From G039029935 sp039029935 (GTDB lineage Bacteria > Chloroflexota > Anaerolineae > Caldilineales > Caldilineaceae): a stretch of DNA of 12,662 nucleotides. Numbering within the stretch: the stretch's first letter is position 1; each line of letters starts with the position of its first letter. This document shows positions 6,690 through 12,662 of the stretch, one piece after another. The notes below the pieces were generated by a model that made no database searches, was not told where the DNA came from, and worked only from the letters and a program-made list of their open reading frames with translations. A program made the translations under genes and the position numbers. The stretch lies in contig JBCCFC010000255.1 in the NCBI GenBank assembly GCA_039029935.1, forward strand, positions 1-12,662, in the 5' to 3' direction.

Positions 6690-7681
6690 TGAACATATTA
6701 CAAGAAACCAATCTAAAATTTAACAGCATTGACCGCCCCATTCAGCGCATCCAAGGCAAAGTCCGTGACATTTACGACGATGGCGATTACCTATACATCG
6801 TCACCACCGACCGCCTCTCTGCCTTTGACCACATTTTGGGGACCGTGTCCTACAAAGGCCAAGTCCTCAACCAGCTTGCGGCCTTTTGGTTTGAGCAAAT
6901 TGCCGACATTCTGGGCAGTCATCTCATCGCTGTGCCGGACCCCAACGTTACTGTTGCCAAGAAATGTACAACCATTCCAGTGGAAATGGTTGTGCGTGGC
7001 TACATCACAGGCGTGACCGATACATCACTCTGGCGACGCTATAGTCAAGGTGAGCGCACCATCTATGGATTGGAGTTCCCTGATGGTTTGCAAAAAAATC
7101 AGCAGTTACCGACGCCTGTGATTACACCAACGACCAAGGCCGAAAAGGGGCAACATGATGAGCGGTTGACCAGTGCCGAGGTGTTGGAAAGGGGTTTGGT
7201 GGAACCAGTATTGTGGGCACAGGTCTGCGAGGCGGCGTTGGCGATTTTTCAGCGTGGGCAAGAGATTGCACAACGGGCAGGGTTGATTTTGGTTGATACC
7301 AAATATGAGTTTGGGTTGACGCCAGCGGGCGAATTGGTCATTATTGATGAAATGCACACGCCGGATTCGAGCCGCTATTGGATTGGCGAAACCTATGCTG
7401 AACGCATTGCCGCTGGGCTAGAGCCGGAGAACTTTGACAAAGAGTATGTACGTCTGGCCTATGCAGCACAGGGCTATATCGGTGAAGGTGATCCAATGCC
7501 GTTGAGCGATGAGTTGGCACAGGAGCTATCACGACGCTACATCCGCACCTATGAATTGTTGACGGAGCGTTCATTTGTGCCAGGGGCGCAGCCCGCGGAG
7601 CCACGCATTAAGCAAAATTTACAGACATACATAACAAATTTAACCGCAGAGAGCGTAGAGGATGCAGAGGGGGCAGTGTGA
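6686..7681 (+). CDS. purC: Phosphoribosylaminoimidazole-succinocarboxamide synthase (SAICAR synthetase)
   Basis: PurC joins CAIR and aspartate with ATP to form SAICAR, using the product of PurE. Motifs seen are GKVRDIY (24-30), VRGYITG (103-109), DTKYEFG (204-210) and IDEMHTPDSSRYW (220-232). At 331 residues it belongs to the longer, yeast-like form rather than the roughly 240-residue B. subtilis/E. coli form. The start ATG at 6686 overlaps the purQ stop (ATGA); a second ATG at 6689 would shorten it by one residue. The stop overlaps the GTG start of purE (GTGA), so the three genes are translationally coupled. Codon third positions change from C-rich to G/T-rich at about 7080. The last 20 or so residues, after EPRIKQNLQTYITNL, form an acidic tail of little apparent conservation. 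Confidence 0.96.
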   Translation: MMNILQETNLKFNSIDRPIQRIQGKVRDIYDDGDYLYIVTTDRLSAFDHILGTVSYKGQVLNQLAAFWFEQIADILGSHLIAVPDPNVTVAKKCTTIPVEMVVRGYITGVTDTSLWRRYSQGERTIYGLEFPDGLQKNQQLPTPVITPTTKAEKGQHDERLTSAEVLERGLVEPVLWAQVCEAALAIFQRGQEIAQRAGLILVDTKYEFGLTPAGELVIIDEMHTPDSSRYWIGETYAERIAAGLEPENFDKEYVRLAYAAQGYIGEGDPMPLSDELAQELSRRYIRTYELLTERSFVPGAQPAEPRIKQNLQTYITNLTAESVEDAEGAV

Positions 7682-8193
7682 GTGAGCAAGAATCGCAGGT
7701 TGTTAGACCTGTTGTCGGCGTGATTATGGGCAGCACATCCGATTGGGAAGGAACCATGTGTCATGCTGCCGAGACGTTGGCGCAGTTTGATGTGCCGCAT
7801 GAGTGTCGCGTCGTGTCAGCCCATCGCACACCGACATGGATGGTCGAATATGCCGAGCAAGCCGAGGCGCGTGGGCTAGAGGTGATTATTGCTGGGGCAG
7901 GCGGGGCCGCGCATCTACCGGGGATGGTAGCGGGACATACGTTGCTTCCGGTTATCGGTGTACCTGTGCAGAGCCATGCGCTCAATGGTATGGACTCCCT
8001 GCTCTCGATTGTGCAGATGCCCGCTGGCGTCCCTGTTGCAACAATGGCGATTGGCAAGGCTGGGGCCATCAACGCTGCATTGATGGCGGTCTCGATTCTG
8101 GGCAATAGCCGTCCGCATCTGCGCCGAGCACTGCGTCAATTCCGTGAAGATCGCGCAGCGCAGGTGATGAACGCTGAGTTACCTATATGTTGA
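7678..8193 (+). CDS. purE: N5-carboxyaminoimidazole ribonucleotide mutase PurE (class I)
   Basis: PurE of class I rearranges N5-CAIR, made by PurK, into CAIR. The 171-residue protein shows MGSTSDW (17-23), SAHRTP (47-52, with the catalytic-type His49), AGAGGAAHLPGM and the IGVPVQS segment, all characteristic of the bacterial class I enzyme. The presence of purK nearby supports the N5-CAIR route rather than direct AIR carboxylation. The start is a GTG at 7678 that overlaps the purC stop by four bases, with AGAGGGGG just upstream as ribosome binding site. The gene ends 84 bases before an unrelated nuclease-like gene that separates it from purK. Confidence 0.97.
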   Translation: MSEQESQVVRPVVGVIMGSTSDWEGTMCHAAETLAQFDVPHECRVVSAHRTPTWMVEYAEQAEARGLEVIIAGAGGAAHLPGMVAGHTLLPVIGVPVQSHALNGMDSLLSIVQMPAGVPVATMAIGKAGAINAALMAVSILGNSRPHLRRALRQFREDRAAQVMNAELPIC

Positions 8194-8238
8194 TATATGT
8201 TTGAGCTCGTCCGCGTCCCATTTTATTATCATCTGTTC

Positions 8239-8267
8239 TTTTCACTGGAACCACATTGGTGTATACT
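8239..8267 (+). promoter_or_regulatory. Candidate promoter for the repeat-bearing nuclease-like gene
   Basis: A strong -10 element TATACT (8262-8267) has TTTTCA (8239-8244) 17 bases upstream, a 4/6 match to the -35 consensus. TTCACT (8241-8246), with 15-base spacing, is an alternative. Transcription would start around 8273-8275, only a few bases before the ATG at 8278, so the message could be nearly leaderless. No Shine-Dalgarno sequence precedes that ATG, which agrees. Confidence 0.5.
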
Positions 8268-8277
8268 ACGCTCCATT

Positions 8278-9477
8278 ATGAACAATCAACAACCACTTGG
8301 GGAGCAACAATCAGCCCCCTCATCACAGCCAACAGAAAAGGAACTCAATCCACCAGAGGAGAGTTTGACCCACTGGTATCGTATCTTTGGCAGAGAACAG
8401 GAACTTGCGTTACCCAGCGTTGAGATTGAAGTGTATCCTGAACTCAAGTTGATGAACGAGCCACCCGTCGCGGATTTGGTACTCATACGCAACAAGTATC
8501 CTGTTTGGACAGAGGAACAGCGTTCACGGTTGCCAGACGGTATTCGTGATACAGACGCCAATCGTATCTTGATTGAATTCAAGTACACGGAATCGACCAA
8601 CATTTGGGCAGTTCGTCAGGCACTCTCGTATGACACCACCTATATGGCGAGTAAGCTACGGGCGAATCCAAAATTTAAAGGAAACCCCGAAGCCGTCTTA
8701 TCCACATTTTTGCTAAGTTCGAAGTCACCATCCAACGAAACACTAACCCATTTAGGGTTTTACCCGGCTGAAAAGCCCGGTATTTATCGCTGTGATGACC
8801 CAATTGTCGGGCGAGTCACCATTCTATCGCTGAACGACTTGGCGAAAGAACCGCACAACGCCTTGGTTAAATGTTTTGCCAGTAAACGCCCCGAAAAGGA
8901 ATGGGCTTTTGCGACCTTGCGAGATACAGGGATGATGTATATCTCAACCGAACTATTACTGTTGCTTCAAGGGTTGGAAGTAACGCTTGTTGAAAAAGGG
9001 AAGTTACATATGACACAGATTGCACCAAATGAAATTACAGCTGAATATCTGATGGAAGTCGGCAAAAGTATCTATGAGCATTATCTGCCATCACTTCCCA
9101 TCGAGGCGGTCATCGATTATTATCCCGTAGAACGGATTTTGTCTCGTTTGAAGCCAGAAGAACGGTTGATGGGTCTACAGCCAGAAGATGTTTTGAATAA
9201 CTATCGACCAGAAGAACGATTAATGGGTCTGCGACCAGAGGAACGGTTGATGGGTCTACAGCCAGAAGTTATCCAACAACTTGCCAACACCCAAACATTG
9301 ATCCAAAAATTACAACAACGGCTGATTCGGTCATTAAAACGAAAATTTGGGGATATATCAAATGAAGTTGTAGATATAATTGAACAAACGAATGATGATG
9401 AACAACTGGACGAGTGGATGGATGAGCTTGTTGATGCAAATACACTGACCGAGATGACCTTTTTTGCCGCTTCATAG
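8278..9477 (+). CDS. Predicted PD-(D/E)XK nuclease-fold protein with PEERLMGL repeats (Rpn/DUF4351-like)
   Basis: A 399-residue protein of unproven function. After a polar N-terminus comes a likely PD-(D/E)XK core: Asp66 in ADLVLI, Glu100 and Lys102 in LIEFKYTES, and Gln114/Tyr118 in RQALSY, matching the QxxxY motif of RecB-type nucleases. Residues around 280-330 hold 9-residue repeats of the form PEERLMGL(Q/R). The C-terminus (IRSLKRKFGDISNEVVDIIE... EQLDEWMDELVDANTLTEM) resembles DUF4351, often found at the end of Rpn/YhgA-like proteins. ATG 8278 is chosen because a promoter lies immediately upstream; an in-frame ATG at 8197 would add 27 residues that look like translated promoter DNA. The gene is more AT-rich than its neighbours and splits purE from purK, suggesting an insertion. 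The nuclease fold is inferred from motifs only. Confidence 0.8.
   Translation: MNNQQPLGEQQSAPSSQPTEKELNPPEESLTHWYRIFGREQELALPSVEIEVYPELKLMNEPPVADLVLIRNKYPVWTEEQRSRLPDGIRDTDANRILIEFKYTESTNIWAVRQALSYDTTYMASKLRANPKFKGNPEAVLSTFLLSSKSPSNETLTHLGFYPAEKPGIYRCDDPIVGRVTILSLNDLAKEPHNALVKCFASKRPEKEWAFATLRDTGMMYISTELLLLLQGLEVTLVEKGKLHMTQIAPNEITAEYLMEVGKSIYEHYLPSLPIEAVIDYYPVERILSRLKPEERLMGLQPEDVLNNYRPEERLMGLRPEERLMGLQPEVIQQLANTQTLIQKLQQRLIRSLKRKFGDISNEVVDIIEQTNDDEQLDEWMDELVDANTLTEMTFFAAS
9154..9261 (+). repeat. 27-bp in-frame tandem repeats inside the nuclease-like gene
   Basis: Four consecutive 27-base units (9154-9180, 9181-9207, 9208-9234, 9235-9261) encode PEERLMGLQ, PEDVLNNYR, PEERLMGLR and PEERLMGLQ. 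Units 1 and 4 differ at one base, while unit 2 has diverged strongly. Further degenerate copies (PVERILSRLK before, PEVIQQL after) flank them. The near identity of units 1 and 4 points to recent copying by slippage or recombination, so copy number may vary between strains. Confidence 0.9.
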
Positions 9478-9496
9478 GAACCTATAAAAACAGTAT

Positions 9497-9515
9497 CGCA
9501 GATTGCCTGTCTGCG
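9497..9515 (+). other. Small hairpin in the purK leader
   Basis: CGCAGA (9497-9502) and TCTGCG (9510-9515) can form a 6-bp stem with a 7-base loop in the 64-base gap before purK. No T-run follows, so it is not a terminator. A regulatory role is possible but unsupported. Confidence 0.3.
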
Positions 9516-9541
9516 GCTTGATCACACATAGGATTTTGTCC

Positions 9542-10732
9542 ATGCCTGACTTTTCCGATTTTGCCAATAAACCACTTTTACCGGGCGCAACCATTGGCGT
9601 CTTTGGTAGCGGTCAACTGGGGCGCATGTTAGCCCTTGCTGCCCATCCACTTGGCTATCATGTCATTCCGTTCTCGCCGGAAGCCAACTCACCGACGGGT
9701 CAAGTCGCTGTTGATGAAGTTGTCGGTGCTTATGATGACGACGATGCTGTGCGCGCCTTTGTCGAGCGAGTCGATGCCGTTACCTTTGAATTTGAGAATG
9801 TGCCCGCATCTGTGTCTGAGATTGCCGCACAGGTAGGCACACCTGTCCGCCCCGGTGGTCATGTCCTGCACACGGCCCAAAATCGTGCGCGTGAAAAGAG
9901 CTTTTTTGCCGAACACCACCTACCCGTCACACCCTTTCGCCATGTCGATAGCTTGGAGACGCTGCGTCAAAGCGTCGAGGAACTGGGCTATCCTGCCATT
10001 GTCAAGACCGCCTCCTTTGGCTATGATGGCAAAGGCCAAGCCAAAATTGATGATACAGCCCCTGTGACCGAGCAATGCGCGCATGTGTGGCAAACACTCA
10101 CCAACGAGCAGAATAGTGCCTTGGTCGTTGAACAGTTTATCGACTTTGACTGCGAAGTCTCTGTTGTGGCAGCACGCGGTGCGGACGGTGCATTTGCAAG
10201 CTACCCACTCATCGAAAACATCCACCGCAACCACATTTTGGATGTGTCGATTGCCCCCGCCCGTGTCCCGCGCTCAGTGGCATCACAGGCACAGGAAATT
10301 GCTCGCGCGTTGTTAGAAGCCCTTGATGTCTTCGGTGCCCTCTGCATTGAATTTTTTGTCACACGAGAAGGCAGTGTCCTGATCAACGAAATTGCGCCCC
10401 GTCCACACAACTCCGGTCATCTCACTATCGACGCTGCTATCACCAGCCAATTTGAGCAACAACTGCGCGCAGTCAGTGGATTGCCACTGGGTTCGACCGA
10501 CTTGATTTGTCCGGCGGTGATGGTCAATTTGTTGGGAGATGTATGGGAAAATGGTGAATCTAAGTGGGATGTGTTGCTGGCTGAGTCGAACTGTAAACTG
10601 CATCTCTATGGCAAGCACGAAGCGCGGGTTGGGCGCAAGATGGGACATTTTACAGTTCTGGGTCAGGATGTAGAGGATACGTTGAAGACAGCCCTTGAAC
10701 TACGGACAAAATTGAATGGCTCTATGGTATAA
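9542..10732 (+). CDS. purK: N5-carboxyaminoimidazole ribonucleotide synthase PurK
   Basis: PurK is an ATP-grasp enzyme that carboxylates AIR with bicarbonate and ATP to give N5-CAIR, the substrate of PurE. Of 396 residues, the N-terminal pre-ATP-grasp domain shows IGVFGSGQLGRM (18-29) and VTFEFENVP. FGYDGKGQ (159-166) is the ATP-binding loop, and NEIAPRPHNSGH (282-293) carries the metal and substrate residues. ITSQFEQQLRAVSGLPLG follows as usual. The ATG at 9542 is supported by AGGA (9530-9533) eight bases upstream; the in-frame TTG at 9503 would add residues from the spacer. The gene lies apart from purE because of the nuclease-like gene. Third positions shift from C-rich to G-rich near 10490. 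Its stop codon TAA forms part of the -10 element of the next gene. Confidence 0.96.
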   Translation: MPDFSDFANKPLLPGATIGVFGSGQLGRMLALAAHPLGYHVIPFSPEANSPTGQVAVDEVVGAYDDDDAVRAFVERVDAVTFEFENVPASVSEIAAQVGTPVRPGGHVLHTAQNRAREKSFFAEHHLPVTPFRHVDSLETLRQSVEELGYPAIVKTASFGYDGKGQAKIDDTAPVTEQCAHVWQTLTNEQNSALVVEQFIDFDCEVSVVAARGADGAFASYPLIENIHRNHILDVSIAPARVPRSVASQAQEIARALLEALDVFGALCIEFFVTREGSVLINEIAPRPHNSGHLTIDAAITSQFEQQLRAVSGLPLGSTDLICPAVMVNLLGDVWENGESKWDVLLAESNCKLHLYGKHEARVGRKMGHFTVLGQDVEDTLKTALELRTKLNGSMV

Positions 10733-10733
10733 T
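10725..10733 (+). promoter_or_regulatory. Extended -10 promoter TGGTATAAT for the AAA ATPase gene
   Basis: TGGTATAAT fits the extended -10 consensus TGnTATAAT exactly. The TATAAT hexamer (10728-10733) contains the purK stop codon (10730-10732). No good -35 is seen at 17 bases, which is acceptable for extended -10 promoters. The predicted start, about 10740, leaves a 50-base leader with AGGAAA (10778-10783) before the ATG at 10790. Confidence 0.6.
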
Positions 10734-10789
10734 CGTATGCATGAATTTAGCAATGTCCGTGTTCTTCCGTTCAAATGAGGAAATCAATT

Positions 10790-12391
10790 ATGCGTACATT
10801 TAACACGGCTGGTCCAGTAAGACCACACAAACATTATTGCTTATCACCCGTAAATCGGTTTGATTTAAATAAAATTGAATTTTTGATCCATGAAGAAAAA
10901 TATTTTATTCTTCATGCACCACGCCAGGTTGGCAAGACCAGCTATTTGCTTGCTCTAATGGATTACCTCAATCAGCAAGGAACCTATTGTTGTCTGTATG
11001 TGAATGTAGAAAGTGCACAGGCCAACCGTGAAGATATACAAGCAGCCATGACAGCCATTCTTGGTGAAATTGCTTCGCGAGCCAGAGACCATTTGGGAGA
11101 CCTCTTTCTTGAAGGAATCATGACTGATGTGTTAAACCAATATGGCTCAAGTGCACTGAACGAATTTTTGACTCGATGGTCCAAGAAAAGTACCAAACCG
11201 ATTATCTTGCTTATTGATGAAATAGATTCCCTTATTGGAGATACGCTTATTTCTGTGTTACGCCAACTCCGTGCAGGCTATGATAAACGACCGGACTTTT
11301 TTCCGCAATGCATTATTCTTTGTGGTGTCCGTGATATCCGAGACTATCGCATTCACTCCAGTACACAAAAGGCTGTTATCACAGGCGGTAGTGCTTTCAA
11401 TATCAAAGTTGAATCGTTACGCATGACCTACTTCACCCAACAAGATATTGAGGGTCTCTACCAACAGCATACACAGGCTACCGGACAACAATTTACCGCT
11501 AATACCCTCAACCTCATCTGGGAGCTTACCCAAGGACAACCTTGGCTGGTCAATGCACTGGGCTACGAAGTCTGTTTTCGGACAAAAGAGGCGCGGCAAC
11601 ACAAAGAGACGATTACGGCTGAGATGATCCAGCAGGCCAAGGAGGACATCATCAAACGGCGCGAGGTGCATCTGGACCAATTGACGGACAAGCTGCAAGA
11701 AGCTCGGGTACACCGTGTGATTGCGCCGATGCTGAGTGGGACACAATTTGAGGAAGCAGTACTGGATGATGATATCCAATATGTCATCGACTTAGGGCTG
11801 GTCCATCGAGGTTCTCAAGGCCCAGAAATCGCTAATCCTATCTACCGAGAGGTCATTCCACGTGCGCTCAACTATATCACCCAACTCAACTTTGAGAGTA
11901 CAATCGAGCCAGCTTGGTATATCGCCTCTGACGGTAGTATTGACATGCACAAATTGATGGATGCCTTTCAGCAATTCTTTCGTGAGAACTCAGAACATTG
12001 GCTCAAACGATTTAAATATCAAGAAGCGGGGCCACAGCTCTTGTTACAAGCCTTTTTACAACGCATTGTCAACGGCGGTGGACGGGTTCAACGTGAATAT
12101 GGCTTGGGGCGGACACTTTCTGATTTGCTGGTCGTGTGGCACTATGAAGATACCCAGACACGGGACGAAAAAATCCAAAAAGTGGTCATGGAACTCAAAA
12201 TTCGTTATGGCGATTTGGAGAAGACCATCAATGCTGGGTTAGAACAGACGTGGAATTATATGGATAAGGCTGATACCCAAGACGGCCACCTCATCATCTT
12301 TGACCGCAGCGAAACCACGCCTTGGAGTGAGAAAATTTTTAAGCGGAAGAAATCATATAAGAACGCACCAATCATGGTTTGGGGGATGTAA
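10790..12391 (+). CDS. AAA-like ATPase fused to a PD-(D/E)XK nuclease-like domain
   Basis: A 533-residue, two-part protein. The N-terminal P-loop NTPase has Walker A APRQVGKT (43-50, Lys49) and Walker B IILLIDEID (138-146, Asp143/Glu144), followed by a lid-like region with LTQGQPWLVNALG. This matches the AAA-like/AAA-ATPase families common in cyanobacteria and Chloroflexota. The C-terminal part has a plausible nuclease core: Asp445 in RTLSDLLVVW, Glu468 and Lys470 in VMELKI, and Gln486/Tyr490 in EQTWNY (QxxxY), then HLIIFDR. AAA-ATPase_like plus PDDEXK_9 proteins share this arrangement. AGGAAA points to the ATG at 10790 rather than 10775. It has its own promoter and AT-rich codons, and two inverted-repeat elements follow. 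The function is not established; roles in defence or mobile-element biology are possible but unproven here. Confidence 0.85.
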   Translation: MRTFNTAGPVRPHKHYCLSPVNRFDLNKIEFLIHEEKYFILHAPRQVGKTSYLLALMDYLNQQGTYCCLYVNVESAQANREDIQAAMTAILGEIASRARDHLGDLFLEGIMTDVLNQYGSSALNEFLTRWSKKSTKPIILLIDEIDSLIGDTLISVLRQLRAGYDKRPDFFPQCIILCGVRDIRDYRIHSSTQKAVITGGSAFNIKVESLRMTYFTQQDIEGLYQQHTQATGQQFTANTLNLIWELTQGQPWLVNALGYEVCFRTKEARQHKETITAEMIQQAKEDIIKRREVHLDQLTDKLQEARVHRVIAPMLSGTQFEEAVLDDDIQYVIDLGLVHRGSQGPEIANPIYREVIPRALNYITQLNFESTIEPAWYIASDGSIDMHKLMDAFQQFFRENSEHWLKRFKYQEAGPQLLLQAFLQRIVNGGGRVQREYGLGRTLSDLLVVWHYEDTQTRDEKIQKVVMELKIRYGDLEKTINAGLEQTWNYMDKADTQDGHLIIFDRSETTPWSEKIFKRKKSYKNAPIMVWGM

Positions 12392-12417
12392 TTCCTATTT
12401 CGACATAAAACTAAAGG

Positions 12418-12538
12418 GGCTATTTGAAGTCTCGTGGGGTGCGAAACTAGGCCTTCGGGAGGTGTCCAGAGAAGCTTTGTTATGTCCATACTATCGACGG
12501 ACACCTCCCGAAGGTCTTACCCTAAATCTCAAATAGCC
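12418..12538. repeat. Nested inverted-repeat element downstream of the AAA gene
   Basis: The outer arms are GGCTATTTGA (12418-12427) and TCAAATAGCC (12529-12538). The inner arms are CCTTCGGGAGGTGTCC (12452-12467) and GGACACCTCCCGAAGG (12499-12514), perfect over 16 bp with a 31-base loop. The unit starts 26 bases after the AAA stop and contains no convincing gene. TAAAG lies just outside each end (12412-12416 and 12541-12545), a possible imperfect target duplication. It could be a MITE or REP-type unit. As RNA it would form a strong hairpin, but no U-run follows. Confidence 0.8.
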
Positions 12539-12544
12539 ATTAAA

Positions 12545-12645
12545 GACTCTACTGAAAAAAGTCCGACTTCTGTAGAATTTGCTGATTTCTACCACTGGTG
12601 AGAAGTTGGACCTTTGGGCTATTTTGACCTTTTTGCAGCAGAGTC
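12545..12645. mobile_element. MITE-like element, 101 bp, with terminal inverted repeats and target duplication
   Basis: The ends are inverted repeats: GACTCTACTGAAAAAAGTC (12545-12563) and GACCTTTTTGCAGCAGAGTC (12626-12645), alike except for a few mismatches and one inserted base. The unit is flanked by the direct repeat ATTAAA (12539-12544 and 12646-12651), extendable to CATTAAAG, so the target duplication is 6 to 8 bp. Inside are further hairpin arms: GTCCGACTTCT (12561-12571) with AGAAGTTGGAC (12601-12611, one G-T pair), and GTAGAA (12572-12577) with TTCTAC (12587-12592). There is no transposase gene. These are the marks of a non-autonomous element mobilised by an IS elsewhere; the parent family was not identified. 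Confidence 0.75.
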
Positions 12646-12662
12646 ATTAAAGGAACAAAAAC

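Noticed and set aside
8197..8277. Longer start for the nuclease-like gene at 8197
   Set aside because: This stretch contains the promoter-like TATACT and encodes an atypical hydrophobic leader; it was judged not translated.
9154..9261. 27-bp repeats as a CRISPR array
   Set aside because: The units are directly contiguous, without spacers, and encode in-frame protein repeats.
9483..9488. TATAAA as a -10 element for purK
   Set aside because: No acceptable -35 hexamer lies 16-18 bases upstream, so it is indistinguishable from AT-rich spacer.
9497..9520. Hairpin before purK as a rho-independent terminator
   Set aside because: The stem is only 6 bp and no T-run follows it.
12256..12536. Small reading frames on both strands across the 3' end of the AAA gene and the repeats
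   Set aside because: They overlap the strong AAA coding frame or run through the inverted repeats, with no ribosome site and no recognisable protein motif.

Overview
This is a 12.7 kb stretch of bacterial chromosome in which all genes lie on the + strand. The backbone is a de novo purine biosynthesis cluster: the 3' part of purL, then purQ, purC, purE and purK. Two blocks interrupt it. One is a five-gene block (acyl-CoA dehydrogenase, fused CoA-transferase, MaoC hydratase, DUF2442 protein, SDR oxidoreductase) between purL and purQ. The other is a predicted nuclease gene between purE and purK. A second predicted nuclease, fused to an AAA-type ATPase, follows purK. The last 270 bp hold no gene but carry two inverted-repeat elements, one of them a convincing MITE-like insertion.

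Layout: 1-1426 purL (5' end outside the window); 1441-2610 acyl-CoA dehydrogenase; 2607-2736 a REP-like palindrome and a short tandem repeat; 2754-4280 CoA-transferase; 4273-4722 MaoC; 4728-5087 DUF2442; 5123-5857 SDR; 5886-6689 purQ; 6686-7681 purC; 7678-8193 purE; 8278-9477 PD-(D/E)XK protein with 9-residue repeats; 9542-10732 purK; 10790-12391 AAA ATPase plus PD-(D/E)XK protein; 12418-12538 nested inverted repeat; 12545-12645 MITE-like element.

The purine genes cover formylglycinamidine ribonucleotide amidation (PurL with PurQ), carboxylation of AIR (PurK then PurE), and SAICAR synthesis (PurC). purQ-purC-purE are translationally coupled by 4-base overlaps, and all the key catalytic motifs are present. 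The acyl-CoA block has the enzymes for CoA activation, alpha-beta dehydrogenation, hydration and 3-hydroxyacyl oxidation, but no thiolase. It therefore looks like a partial, beta-oxidation-like route for an unknown acid. The two nuclease genes each appear to have their own sigma70-like -10 element, and their codon use is more AT-rich than that of the pur genes. This fits independently acquired accessory genes.

Organism: not certain. The mix of AAA-like/PD-(D/E)XK proteins, repeat-bearing Rpn/DUF4351-like proteins, DUF2442, CTGAGCGTGTCGAAG palindromes and moderate GC resembles large, repeat-rich genomes of filamentous Chloroflexota (Anaerolineae and relatives). Some cyanobacteria and sulfur-oxidising gammaproteobacteria share these traits. 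This placement is an impression from gene families, not a phylogenetic result.
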